Source of the DNA: an uncultured Muribaculaceae bacterium
Lineage (GTDB): Bacteria > Bacteroidota > Bacteroidia > Bacteroidales > Muribaculaceae
Direction of reading: 5' to 3'
Length of the DNA: 29,830 nt
Assembly (NCBI GenBank): GCA_910578805.1
Contig: CAJTRS010000027.1
Span: forward strand, 1-29,830
In this document: piece by piece, positions 1 through 8,591 of the stretch
Position numbering within the stretch: the stretch's first letter is position 1
How the letters are laid out: every line of letters begins with the position of its first letter
Notes under the pieces: model-generated
Seen by the model: only the letters and a program-made list of their open reading frames with translations
What the model was told of the DNA's origin: nothing
Databases searched by the model: none
Program-made: the position numbers and the translations under genes

Positions 1-656
1 GTGACGGGGTGATACCAGATGGCGTTCCAGCCGGCATTGACGGCGCCTGTTATGTCGGTCAGGGGATTGTCGCCTATCATCAGGTGGTGCGACGGGTCGT
101 TGTCGCCGCTGCGCTCCATGGCGTAGTCAAACAGTCGTACGTCGGGTTTGTTGATGCCGATGTCATCGCTCAGCACCACTATATCTATGTACGGATCGAG
201 TCCGGCCGATGTGATTTTGCGGTGCTGTACCTCGCGGAAGCCGTTGGATAGGATTCCAATGGTGACTTCGAGGCTGCGAAGGTGTCTCAGCAGTTCCAAC
301 GCACCGGGTACAAGGCGTTTCTGACTCGCGAGCAGGTCGAGATAGATTGTGTCGAAACGTTCTGAGGTCAGGCGTGCCTCGCTGTCGGGCATGCCGGCTT
401 CGGTGAGAGGTCGCCGGAATCGTTCCATTTTCAGAAAATCACGTTTGATGAGCCCCACATTGTATTGTGCCCATAGGGCCAGATTGTGGTGTTCGTAGTG
501 AACGGCCCATTCGTCGCCCGAGCTGAAAAGCTGTCTCAGGCTCAGCTCGCGGTCATACATAAGTATAAGGGCCTTACGGGCGTTGGCTGTGAAGTCGATG
601 AGGGTGTCGTCAAGATCCACCCACACCACGCTTATGTCGCAGTCGTTATATCTCAT
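1..656 (-). CDS. HAD-family nucleotidase (YjjG-like), 3' end off window
   Basis: Reading the minus strand from ATG at 654-656 gives an open frame of 218 codons that runs off the left edge, so the C-terminus is missing. The N-terminus carries the HAD motif I nucleophile block VDLDDTL (residues 13-19). A Ser-Asn pair in ILSNGF fits motif II, INKPD fits motif III and GDNPLTDI fits motif IV. An alpha-helical cap lies between motifs I and II. This architecture matches HAD subfamily IA nucleotidases such as YjjG, which dephosphorylate (noncanonical) pyrimidine nucleotides; the exact substrate is inference. Its start overlaps the last 11 bases of the upstream transporter gene, so it is probably co-transcribed with it. 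Other HAD phosphatases such as phosphoglycolate phosphatase are possible. Confidence 0.85.
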   Translation of the reverse strand, partial: MRYNDCDISVVWVDLDDTLIDFTANARKALILMYDRELSLRQLFSSGDEWAVHYEHHNLALWAQYNVGLIKRDFLKMERFRRPLTEAGMPDSEARLTSERFDTIYLDLLASQKRLVPGALELLRHLRSLEVTIGILSNGFREVQHRKITSAGLDPYIDIVVLSDDIGINKPDVRLFDYAMERSGDNDPSHHLMIGDNPLTDITGAVNAGWNAIWYHPV

Positions 657-1338
657 TTATTTTCCACCATTTATATGATATGTCACGGTCTGTCACGTCA
701 CCTCCCTCTATTTTTCTCAGCTGCTTTACAACTTTCAGAGTTACAGGAAGTATCAGTATCTCATAGGAGGTTTTTAGAAGAGTCTGTGTGATGATGAGGT
801 TTATTATAATGTTCCAGGGCAGGATTCCGGCAAATGCTATGGGGAAGAATATCACCGAATCTATACCCTCGCCGAACAGGGTGCTTATGATGGCCCGTGA
901 GGAGAAACCATGTCCTTGATCGGAGCGGCTCTTCATTCGGCTCATTACGTAGGCGTTGACCATTGAGCCGCAAAGAAACGCCGTGAAGCTTGCGACAAAT
1001 ATGCGTGGCACGGCTCCGAACACCATCTCCATGGCGCTCTGCCCGGTCCAGGAGTCATCGCCAGGCAGCCATATGCCTATCTGCAACAGCAGGCTTACCA
1101 GCAGGTTCATGGCAAATCCGAGCCATATCACCAGACGGGCGCGTCGGAAACCATAAATCTCCACTATGCAGTCATTGATTATGTAGGAGATCGGAAATAC
1201 GATCACTCCGGCTGTTATGGTGAGCGTACCTATCCTTACTGTCTTGATCTCCATTAGGTTTGACACTATAAGGCACACGCAGAAAAGCACTGCGAGTAAA
1301 AGGAATGTGGGCGAGAAAGAAGTTTTGTTGTTTGTCAT
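646..1338 (-). CDS. yhhQ: Queuosine precursor transporter, YhhQ/VUT family
   Basis: This is a 230-residue integral membrane protein with about six hydrophobic segments. It has the typical VUT_1 (PF02592) pattern: an N-terminal helix followed by SNLMEIK, then FPISYIINDCIVEIYGF, then a late FGEGIDSVIFFPIAF stretch with conserved Gly, Glu and Asp. Family members import queuosine precursors (preQ0/preQ1 or queuine) across the inner membrane for tRNA modification. The length is normal for the family. It lies 52 bases after the GT4 gene and overlaps the HAD nucleotidase gene by 11 bases. It is therefore probably the housekeeping tail of an operon whose front half is polysaccharide-related. Family assignment is secure; the exact substrate is inferred. 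Confidence 0.9.
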   Translation of the reverse strand: MTNNKTSFSPTFLLLAVLFCVCLIVSNLMEIKTVRIGTLTITAGVIVFPISYIINDCIVEIYGFRRARLVIWLGFAMNLLVSLLLQIGIWLPGDDSWTGQSAMEMVFGAVPRIFVASFTAFLCGSMVNAYVMSRMKSRSDQGHGFSSRAIISTLFGEGIDSVIFFPIAFAGILPWNIIINLIITQTLLKTSYEILILPVTLKVVKQLRKIEGGDVTDRDISYKWWKINEI

Positions 1339-1390
1339 CGGTCTTGTTTTTTACGAGGTAGCAAGCACTCGGGGTTGATTAATCGGAGTT

Positions 1391-2476
1391 TTATATAAGT
1401 CTGTTGTAAAGGTTTTCGGTGTCTGCGGTTATACGCTTCCAGTCGTACGGTTCCAGCGGATAATCTGTCTTTTCACAGCCGTCGGCAATGGCTTTTTCGA
1501 TGGTCATGGCCAGAGATGTGTCATCGCCTGGTTTGGCGTAGTATTCTGGTTTCAGCGGGATTATATGCGCCGCCGGAATATCGCTGCACACCACGGGCAG
1601 ACGGTATGACATGGCTTCAAGCAGCACCATCGGAAATCCTTCGTTGCGCGATGACAGCACGTAGAGTCCGGCATGGAAGTAGAGTTGCGACAGGTCTCTT
1701 CCGGTGGTATAGCCGGTGAATACTGTCTTGCCGCCAGAGTCAAGGGCTTTGAGCCGGTTTATGTAGTCGGGATCGTGGTCGCTCGATCCGGCTATCACGA
1801 GCTGTTTCACCGCTTTTGTTCGGTTGGCGGCCCTGATCAGTGTGTCAAATCCTTTTTCGGGAGTGAGGCGTCCTACGGCGAGCAGGTAATCTCCGGGTGT
1901 TATGCCATGTGATTCGAGGAATTCTGTGCCGTGGTCGGGCGTGGTCCGGTTGATGCCGTTGGGTATGGCCTGTGACTTCTTCAGGACTTTATCGGAGTAT
2001 TTGGCTCGTTGTAGCGGGCTCACGAATATTATGCGGTTGGCGCAACCGAGCGACAGTTTTTCACTCAGTCTGAGGAGCAGCTTTGACATTGTGCCCCATT
2101 TGTTGTGTTCGTAATTTGCAGAATGGTATGTGAGCACCACCTTGAATCCCATAAGACGGAGCAGAGGTGTGAACATTCCCGGACCGATATTATGGATATT
2201 CACCACATCGACGCGGTGGAAAAGCAGGTGCATGCAGCAGAGCATGGTGTGCCACACGGCTTCGAATCCCTTGATCCGCGTGGAGGGCAGGTCGATGAAC
2301 CGTATGTTGGGGTATGTGGTCTGAGACAGTGCCGTCAGATATGGTTTGCGCCGGTAAACCGTACATATGTAATCATCGGAAAATCCGGGTATCAGTTGCT
2401 GGCAGTGGCTTTCCACGCCACCCTGTACGCCCGGAAATCCCCTGATGCCTATTATAGCAAGCCGTTTCCGCTTCAT
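1391..2476 (-). CDS. Glycosyltransferase family 4 (GT-B fold)
   Basis: A 361-residue cytoplasmic glycosyltransferase. The N-terminal Rossmann half begins with IIGIRGFPGVQGGVESH, the Gly-rich loop with GGVE seen in DUF1972-type GT4 enzymes of polysaccharide loci. The C-terminal half has AVGRLTPEKGFDTLI, then the donor-binding EX7E motif (E-G-F-P-M-V-L-L-E). This supports transfer of a sugar from a nucleotide donor onto a lipid-linked polysaccharide intermediate. Donor and linkage cannot be read from sequence; rhamnosyl or mannosyl transfer is common in relatives. It starts only six bases after the radical SAM stop, so the two are one operon. Confidence 0.9.
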   Translation of the reverse strand: MKRKRLAIIGIRGFPGVQGGVESHCQQLIPGFSDDYICTVYRRKPYLTALSQTTYPNIRFIDLPSTRIKGFEAVWHTMLCCMHLLFHRVDVVNIHNIGPGMFTPLLRLMGFKVVLTYHSANYEHNKWGTMSKLLLRLSEKLSLGCANRIIFVSPLQRAKYSDKVLKKSQAIPNGINRTTPDHGTEFLESHGITPGDYLLAVGRLTPEKGFDTLIRAANRTKAVKQLVIAGSSDHDPDYINRLKALDSGGKTVFTGYTTGRDLSQLYFHAGLYVLSSRNEGFPMVLLEAMSYRLPVVCSDIPAAHIIPLKPEYYAKPGDDTSLAMTIEKAIADGCEKTDYPLEPYDWKRITADTENLYNRLI

Positions 2477-2482
2477 TGCAGT

Positions 2483-3490
2483 TTAGTCCCAGCAGATGTC
2501 TTTGCCGCGGCTTATGCGCCACTTGTTTTTAAGAATCCATTTTATAGGTATCCACGGGCGGCGCTTCATGTCATGACGTTCTGTGACAATGAAAGCGCAG
2601 TTGCGTTTGCAGTTCTTTACTTTTTCAAGGGCGGCCTTGGCTTTGTCGGAGGCCATGATCTCCTCAAATGACTGCTCTTTTATGTTTCCGAGAATCCATT
2701 CCTCACCCGAACCGTTGCATGGCGACACGTTGCCCCACGGGTCTATGAAGAAGAAGTCGGTGAGTGCGCCGCATGCCGGACGGTAGCCGCTTTCATCGCC
2801 GCGAAGACGCCGGTGTATGGAGCGGTTGAAGAATGCGCGGCCGTAATCTTTCAGCCTGTTCTTCAGTCCGCGGCGTTTTGATGTGAGCAGCGCTTTCACA
2901 AACAACTCGTGCTGCTTAAGCGCTTCCCGGCTTTCTATCTGGTTGTCATCTTTATGGAAATACCATGAATTGTGCACAGTGGAGTTGCCGAGTTCCACGT
3001 CAAGCGCCACACAAAGCTCATAGAGGTGAACCAGGTCCTTGTAGTTGTCAGGCGATATGACCACTGAGAAACCGATGTTCTTGCATTTGGTCTTTTTCAG
3101 CTCGAGTATGGTGCGGAGGGCATGGTCGAATCCGTTGACTAAACCGCGTTTTTCGTCGTTGATCTTCGGAAGTCCTTCTACGCTTACGCGTATCAGTATG
3201 TTGGGATATTTGTTGGCTATCTCTACTATCTTTTCGGTGTTATATCCGTTGGTGCTCAACTCAAGCAACGATGCCTTCGGGTATAGTATCTCAAAAATCT
3301 TGTCTATGTCTTTCCTTATGGTAGCTTCGCCGCCGGTGATGTTTATGCGCAGACCAGCCGGAAGTTTCTCGTAATATTCGGCGTCGATCTCCTCGTCGGG
3401 TTTTGTCGGGAACTTCCATATGTTGCACATATTGCATTTCGCGTTGCAACGGAAAGTTGTGATAAGACTGCCTTGAACTATATTTTTCAT
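2483..3490 (-). CDS. Radical SAM protein with SPASM-like cysteines
   Basis: A 335-residue protein. The CxxxCxxC motif that binds the SAM-cleaving 4Fe-4S cluster is at C15, C19 and C22. The GGE motif (53-55) and LSTNGYN follow in a MoaA-like TIM-barrel. The C-terminal third contains CGALTDFFFIDPWGNVSPCN, a GNI segment and a CKRNC pair. This is the arrangement of a SPASM or twitch domain carrying auxiliary Fe-S clusters. SPASM proteins modify peptides or proteins, but relatives also occur in capsule loci with unknown targets, so the substrate is unknown. It is the first gene behind a consensus promoter and is followed six bases later by a GT4 gene, suggesting a role in making or decorating the polysaccharide. 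Confidence 0.88.
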   Translation of the reverse strand: MKNIVQGSLITTFRCNAKCNMCNIWKFPTKPDEEIDAEYYEKLPAGLRINITGGEATIRKDIDKIFEILYPKASLLELSTNGYNTEKIVEIANKYPNILIRVSVEGLPKINDEKRGLVNGFDHALRTILELKKTKCKNIGFSVVISPDNYKDLVHLYELCVALDVELGNSTVHNSWYFHKDDNQIESREALKQHELFVKALLTSKRRGLKNRLKDYGRAFFNRSIHRRLRGDESGYRPACGALTDFFFIDPWGNVSPCNGSGEEWILGNIKEQSFEEIMASDKAKAALEKVKNCKRNCAFIVTERHDMKRRPWIPIKWILKNKWRISRGKDICWD

Positions 3491-3527
3491 GATAGGGTTC
3501 GTTTGTTCGTTTTAATTAGAGCGACTG

Positions 3528-3559
3528 CAAAATTACTAATATTCGTTAACTTAGCAAAA
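3528..3559 (-). promoter_or_regulatory. Bacteroidetes-type promoter for the radical SAM operon
   Basis: On the minus strand the sequence reads TTTTG (3559-3555), 19 bases, then TAATTTTG (3535-3528). This matches the Bacteroidetes primary sigma consensus TTTG/TTG, N19-21, TAnnTTTG exactly. It lies about 38 bases upstream of the radical SAM start codon. No competing gene lies between it and that gene. Confidence 0.75.
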
Positions 3560-3735
3560 TAAACGGTCGTTGTAGTATGTCTTTCGATATAATGTCTGAT
3601 GTCAGGGTTGATCGATGGAAGTGATTTTGAAGTAGAAACGGCCTTGGCTCGCGGATTATTGTGTGTGCCATTAACAAAAAGTAACATCAGGCTGTGACAA
3701 GCACTTACTTTGGAGTCAATCCTGCATTATGTGAA

Positions 3736-4932
3736 TCAGATACTGTGTGTGAACTGAGATTTGCGATATTTGCGGCCTCTGATGCGGTGACGCCATGTGC
3801 GTAAGGGGCGCATAAGCGACAGAATCGGCACTGTAAGGCGCAGTCTGCGGCTTCCCAGAGCGGTGGAGCAGCGGTGCCACAGTGTCATGTGGGTGATGGT
3901 GAATATCAGTGCTGTGGCCACTGTTGCGGCTAACGGTATGAGGCTTGGCCAACCGAGAACCGAAGCTGTGGCTCCGCAGGCTATCCATGTCCACCACATC
4001 ATAGATGTCAGACCCATGGACAGGTAGGGCCGACGGGGCAGAAACCGGGAGGTGAAGTCGCGGCGCACACGTTCCACATCGTGCAGTTCGGCCGGAGACC
4101 CCATTATGGATTCCACACGGGAGTGATGTGACAGTTCTACTGCGGTATTGCCGCGGGTGACTATCTCGTTGATGAATATGTCATCATCGCCATAATTGAG
4201 ATGTAATGTCCTGGAAAAGCCCTTGTGGCTGAAAAATAGGGATCGGGTATATGCCATGTTGCAGCCGTTGGCCATAAACGGACGTCCGCATATGGCTGAC
4301 GACAGATACCGTACGGCCTGCCACACATTGTCAAATGACCGGCGGCGGCGACGGGAGTCGGTGTCTTCCACACCCTCCGGCCCCACGGGCAGGCTGTAGC
4401 CTATCACCACCTCCTTGCCTGCGGCTATGTGGCGCATCATGTAGCGGAGCCATAGCGGAGATTCCACACGGCAGTTGCCGCAGGTAAGGACCATGGCATT
4501 GTAACGGGCGGCTTTTATGCCGAGTGTGATGCTGAGTTTGCGCCGGCTCAGGTGTCGGGAGTTCTCAGGCGCAAATGTCATGTAAAGGTTGGAATATTTC
4601 AGTTCCAGTTCCGACACCACAGTCTCCGTGCAGTCTGCACTTTCGTCATTGACCACGATAACTTCCATTGGAGCGGGATAGTCCTGGTCAAGTATCTGTG
4701 GCAAAAGGGTGCGAAGGTTTTGGCCGTCGGCCTGCGAATACACTATCACCGACACCGGAGGGTATCCGCTTTCGGGCAACGTCTCTTCGTCGTCGAGGTG
4801 TACGCGGCGGGTCACGCGGCGCAGTTTGGGCCACATTATGGCAGCTAACACAATCATGCACAGGATCATTGCGCCTAACAGCACCCACACGGCCGGAATC
4901 AAGTCCAAGGAATAATAAATTTCATCAATCAT
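3736..4932 (-). CDS. Membrane glycosyltransferase family 2
   Basis: A 398-residue protein. A hydrophobic segment at about residues 13-33 precedes a GT-A domain starting at VSVIVYSQADGQ. That domain has VIVVNDESADCT for the donor-binding acidic region, MVLTCGNCRVESPLW in the middle and LNYGDDDIFINEI as the likely acceptor or base loop. Two to three more hydrophobic helices follow at about 310-365, with a basic tail. This resembles inner-membrane GT2 enzymes of Bacteroidetes that extend lipid-linked glycans with the catalytic domain in the cytosol. It is transcribed divergently from the exopolysaccharide operon, with 103 bases between the starts. The donor sugar is unknown. A clear QxxRW motif is not seen, which argues against a processive synthase. 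Confidence 0.85.
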   Translation of the reverse strand: MIDEIYYSLDLIPAVWVLLGAMILCMIVLAAIMWPKLRRVTRRVHLDDEETLPESGYPPVSVIVYSQADGQNLRTLLPQILDQDYPAPMEVIVVNDESADCTETVVSELELKYSNLYMTFAPENSRHLSRRKLSITLGIKAARYNAMVLTCGNCRVESPLWLRYMMRHIAAGKEVVIGYSLPVGPEGVEDTDSRRRRRSFDNVWQAVRYLSSAICGRPFMANGCNMAYTRSLFFSHKGFSRTLHLNYGDDDIFINEIVTRGNTAVELSHHSRVESIMGSPAELHDVERVRRDFTSRFLPRRPYLSMGLTSMMWWTWIACGATASVLGWPSLIPLAATVATALIFTITHMTLWHRCSTALGSRRLRLTVPILSLMRPLRTWRHRIRGRKYRKSQFTHSI

Positions 4933-4940
4933 ATTGGTTG

Positions 4941-4948
4941 CAAAGTTA
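4941..4948 (-). promoter_or_regulatory. Candidate -7 box upstream of the GT2 gene
   Basis: The minus strand reads TAACTTTG, matching TAnnTTTG, only eight bases before the ATG of the GT2 gene. A properly spaced TTG box was not found. If it is used, the mRNA would be leaderless or nearly so. Otherwise the real start is further inside the gene. Confidence 0.35.
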
Positions 4949-5035
4949 CAAATAAAGCGTCCAAATCACATGTAGCACCGCAATAAAATCACAGAAATTA
5001 ACGTTAACCGATAAACCAGTCACCTATTTTTTATC

Positions 5036-6262
5036 ATGCGGATAGCCTTGATCACATATGACATATCGCCTTATCGCGGCTCGGAGGCTTCGGTAAGCTG
5101 GAATTTTGTTGATAAAATGCGTAAATATGTGGATATTACGGTGTTTTATGGCGATACGCGTGAAGAGGTGGAGAGATACCTGTCCGGAAATCCCATGGAC
5201 AATGTGGAGTGGGTCAATGTTCCCCGCCGATGGCCCGATCATGTGAAAAGTGAATTTATAAAAGACATATACCATGTGGTTTATTACCGCCGTTGGCACA
5301 AGGATATTTATCGGCTGGTAAAAGAAAAGGTGGACAATGGGGAAATAGACCTTATCCATTATCTCAGCCCAATAGGATTCAAGGAGCCGGGGCTGTGCTG
5401 GAAAATAAAATCGGTGCCATATGTGTGGGGGCCTGTCCAGGGTGTGGAAAATCGCCCGCTGTGCATGTATCGAGCATTCACTTTCAAAGGCAAGGTGCTG
5501 GCTTTTGGCCGAAGATTATTACACAATGGCGCATTCAGGCTCATACCGTCGGTGCGGAAAGCTTTTCGTAGAGCCGACGCCATATTCGCCGCTACACCCG
5601 GTACGGTAAGGGGGTTGAAGCGTGTGCATGGACTCGATGTGATGCATCTGCCTGAAAACGGCATTCTTGCCATGGAACGCTCTACGCCGGTCGCGTTTGC
5701 GCAGGGTGATACGCTTCGGCTCATTTGTATAGGGGCTATAATAGACCGCAAGGCGCTGGTGATACTTTTAGACGCGTTGCGAAAGGTGAAGTCGGACCGC
5801 TGGCATCTCGATGTGGTGGGTGACGGGCCTTTAAGAACCGTGTTGCAGGCTCGTTATGCCGATCTGTCGGAGCGTGTGGTCTGGCACGGCAAGGTGCCGC
5901 GCGATAAAGCGCAGGAGATATTTTCAGGTGCGCATCTGCATGTGTTGCCATCGCTCGGCGAGGGTAATCCGACCACTATATGGGAGGCTATGTCAAAAGG
6001 CATACCGACCATGACGCTTGATCATTGCGGCATGTCGGGCGTGGTGTGCCCGAGGTGTGGAATAAAAATACCCATCGACGGGTATGAGAATGTCACAACC
6101 CGCATGGCCGGCGAAATCGATGATTTGGTCAACAGGCCTGAACGGATAGGAGAGTTGTCGGCCGGAGTAATCGAGTGCAGCCGCAAATTCATGTGGGACA
6201 ACCGTATAGGTATATATCGCGATACTTATGCCGGAGTGTCCCGGAAGTACAAAGTGCAATAA
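5036..6262 (+). CDS. Glycosyltransferase family 4 (GT-B fold)
   Basis: A 408-residue cytoplasmic glycosyltransferase opening the plus-strand exopolysaccharide operon. It begins with MRIALITYDISPYRGSEAS, a Rossmann strand followed by a GSE loop. WGPVQGVENRP, a loop often seen in GT4 capsule enzymes, follows at about residues 130-140. The C-terminal domain has CIGAIIDRKAL, HLHVLPSLGEGNPTTIWEAMS with EX7E, and a conserved Gly-Ile-Pro. It should add one sugar to the undecaprenyl-linked repeat unit; donor and linkage are unknown. The wzx gene begins six bases after its stop, so coupling is likely. No clear consensus promoter was found in the 103-base divergent gap. Confidence 0.9.
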   Translation: MRIALITYDISPYRGSEASVSWNFVDKMRKYVDITVFYGDTREEVERYLSGNPMDNVEWVNVPRRWPDHVKSEFIKDIYHVVYYRRWHKDIYRLVKEKVDNGEIDLIHYLSPIGFKEPGLCWKIKSVPYVWGPVQGVENRPLCMYRAFTFKGKVLAFGRRLLHNGAFRLIPSVRKAFRRADAIFAATPGTVRGLKRVHGLDVMHLPENGILAMERSTPVAFAQGDTLRLICIGAIIDRKALVILLDALRKVKSDRWHLDVVGDGPLRTVLQARYADLSERVVWHGKVPRDKAQEIFSGAHLHVLPSLGEGNPTTIWEAMSKGIPTMTLDHCGMSGVVCPRCGIKIPIDGYENVTTRMAGEIDDLVNRPERIGELSAGVIECSRKFMWDNRIGIYRDTYAGVSRKYKVQ

Positions 6263-6268
6263 TCGGGC

Positions 6269-7702
6269 ATGGAGCAGGTTGCGGAAACTTCGCGGTCAAA
6301 GAAATTCATAAAAGACCTCGGGATATATGCCATAGGAAATCTCGGTTCCAAGCTGATTACATTTCTGCTGGTACCGTTCTACACTTTTTTCATTACAGAT
6401 CCGGCCGCATTCGGATATTATGACATCTGTGTCAATACGGTGTTCTGTCTCATACCCATTGTGGGCATGCAGCTCAGCGAGGGCGGGTTCCGATTTCTTA
6501 TCGACACTAAGGATAAGGCCGTACAGCGGTCGGTAATAACCTATGTGAGCACAGTGTTGCTGCGCAATGCTCTGTTGGTCACGGTTGTTGGCGTGATGGC
6601 CGGCTTGTTTGTGGATATAAAGTATCTGTATCTGAGCATAGCTTTCGGCCTTGCCCAGACGCTTTACGATGTGGAGCTCCAGCTGGTGCGCGGTCTTGGA
6701 CGCACCAAAGATTTTGTGTCGGCAGGGATTCTGAACACTTTGCTGATCGCCCTTACGAGCGTGCTCTTTGTGGCGGTAATGGATATGGGCATAGAGGGTG
6801 TGTTCCTGTCAAATGTCATGGCGCGATTCCTTGTGCTTGCCGCCATAGAACTGCGCATGGGGATTATGCGGAAATATTTTCGCCGCAGCGCGTTCAGCCG
6901 TTCGCTCAACAGGGAGATAAGGCGCTACAGTCTGCCGCTTATTCCGGCGGCGCTTTGCTGGTGGTTCATAAGCAGTAACAACTATTATTTCCTGCAATAT
7001 TTCCGCGGACTCGCCGATACGGGTTACTACGGATTTGTGGGACGTTTTACCGGAATACTTTATATTCTCGCGCTCATATTTTATCAGACATGGCAGCAAA
7101 ACGCCATAGAACAGTACAATTCGCCTGACCGCGACCGCTTCTTTACAAAGGTATTCAACAATTATTTCTACCTGCTCACAGGGCTGGTGGTGCTTTTTGC
7201 ATTCGGTCTGCGACTTAATTATTTCTGGGTTATCGGGGCCGAGTTTCAGTCCACAAGTAAATATATATTCCTCAATGCCATATATGTTATGGTGTTTGCG
7301 CTTTCTTCATTTTTCGAACTCGGTTACCAGTGTTCCAAACGTACGCGTTATATACTGCCCAGCTTGGTGATAGTGGCTGTGGTCAATCTTACGTGCAATT
7401 ATTTCTTGGTTCAACTGTGGGGCATATACGGCATAATCGTCTCAAATATACTCACATGGGGCGCGTTGCTGACCTACAGGGCTTTCGACACACGTAAGTT
7501 CATGACCATACGCTTTAACCGAATCAACTTCATGGCTATCGCGATTCTTGTGATTTTCGGTGTGTTGTATTATGTGTGGAGCGGCCCGGTGGCTGACATA
7601 GTATGTTTGTCCGCATTCCTCGTGCTTTACATTGCATTGGCTCCTGATGAGTTCAGGAATATAATATTGCAAAAACTGCCTTTCAAACGGGGAAATACAT
7701 AA
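6269..7702 (+). CDS. wzx: Polysaccharide repeat-unit flippase, Wzx-like (MOP superfamily)
   Basis: A 477-residue protein with about twelve to fourteen hydrophobic helices spread over its whole length. It starts with a short basic cytosolic stretch followed by IYAIGNLGSKLITFLLVPFY, the typical beginning of polysaccharide-type MOP flippases (PF01943/PF13440 style). Wzx moves undecaprenyl-diphosphate-linked oligosaccharides from the cytosolic to the periplasmic face of the inner membrane. Its place between a glycosyltransferase and the Wza, Wzy and Wzz-type genes fits a Wzx/Wzy-dependent pathway. The substrate specificity cannot be read. Confidence 0.92.
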   Translation: MEQVAETSRSKKFIKDLGIYAIGNLGSKLITFLLVPFYTFFITDPAAFGYYDICVNTVFCLIPIVGMQLSEGGFRFLIDTKDKAVQRSVITYVSTVLLRNALLVTVVGVMAGLFVDIKYLYLSIAFGLAQTLYDVELQLVRGLGRTKDFVSAGILNTLLIALTSVLFVAVMDMGIEGVFLSNVMARFLVLAAIELRMGIMRKYFRRSAFSRSLNREIRRYSLPLIPAALCWWFISSNNYYFLQYFRGLADTGYYGFVGRFTGILYILALIFYQTWQQNAIEQYNSPDRDRFFTKVFNNYFYLLTGLVVLFAFGLRLNYFWVIGAEFQSTSKYIFLNAIYVMVFALSSFFELGYQCSKRTRYILPSLVIVAVVNLTCNYFLVQLWGIYGIIVSNILTWGALLTYRAFDTRKFMTIRFNRINFMAIAILVIFGVLYYVWSGPVADIVCLSAFLVLYIALAPDEFRNIILQKLPFKRGNT

Positions 7703-7760
7703 TAATTGCACATTTATTAACGTTATACCACAAGCATTATCACATAGATTCTGATTCATT

Positions 7761-8564
7761 ATGAATAAAAAGCTGCTTTTCACCGTATTGACTGTTTTTA
7801 TCACACTTAGCTCCTGTAAGACCAAACGCGATCTTTCATATTTCGAGGATATAAAGGCTACAGAAACCGGCGTGCTTGCCACTCTGCCTCACACAAACAC
7901 CATAGAGCCTGATATAGACCTGGTCATCACGGTGAAATCGGAGGTTCCCCGTGCCACAGCCCAATTCAATCTGCCATACGTCAATCCGGCTACCCCGGGA
8001 ACCACCGACACCAGCGGGTCGCCTATGTTGCAGGCTTATACCGTGGATTCCGACGGCAATATCGATTTTCCGGTTCTCGGCATCATTCATGTGGCAGGCA
8101 TGACGACCAAAGAACTTAAGGATTATCTGACAAAGCGTATTACCGAATATGTCAAAGACCCTATCGTTACGGTCGATGTGACAGGTTATTCCATATCTGT
8201 GCTGGGCGAGGTGGACGAGCCGCAGACCATAACCACTTCGGCCGAGAGGTTCAGCATACTTCAGGCGCTGGCCGCGTGCGGTGATATGACCGAATACGGC
8301 CGCCGTGACAATGTGCTTGTGATGCGCCGCACTGATGACAACAAGATTGAATACGGCCGACTGAATCTCCAAAGTGCCAATATCACACAGTCGCCTTATT
8401 TCTGGCTGAAAAACAACGATGTGGTAGTCGTGGAGCCTAACTCAATAAAACAGGATAACTCCAAATTCAACCAGAACAACAGCTATAAACTCTCCATGAT
8501 ATCCACAGTGGTGAGTGTGGCCTCTGTGATTGCCTCGCTTGTGATCGCGCTTACCGTGAATTAA
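7761..8564 (+). CDS. wza: Outer-membrane polysaccharide export lipoprotein (Wza-like), first copy
   Basis: A 267-residue lipoprotein. The signal peptide ends in TLSSC, with the lipidated cysteine at C19. A polysaccharide export (Poly_export, PF02563) domain follows, recognisable by the segment from DGNIDFPVLGIIHVAGMTTKELK to KDPIVTVDV. A beta-grasp SLBB-type region begins YSISVLGEV and contains ERFSILQALAACGDMTEYG. A C-terminal hydrophobic helix (about residues 243-265) fits the Bacteroidetes shorter Wza version. It should form the periplasmic/outer-membrane export channel with the Wzc-type partner encoded two genes downstream. A second, distinct copy sits at 26074-26826. Confidence 0.93.
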   Translation: MNKKLLFTVLTVFITLSSCKTKRDLSYFEDIKATETGVLATLPHTNTIEPDIDLVITVKSEVPRATAQFNLPYVNPATPGTTDTSGSPMLQAYTVDSDGNIDFPVLGIIHVAGMTTKELKDYLTKRITEYVKDPIVTVDVTGYSISVLGEVDEPQTITTSAERFSILQALAACGDMTEYGRRDNVLVMRRTDDNKIEYGRLNLQSANITQSPYFWLKNNDVVVVEPNSIKQDNSKFNQNNSYKLSMISTVVSVASVIASLVIALTVN

Positions 8565-8591
8565 TCGCAATTACGTTACGCCCGAGGCAGT

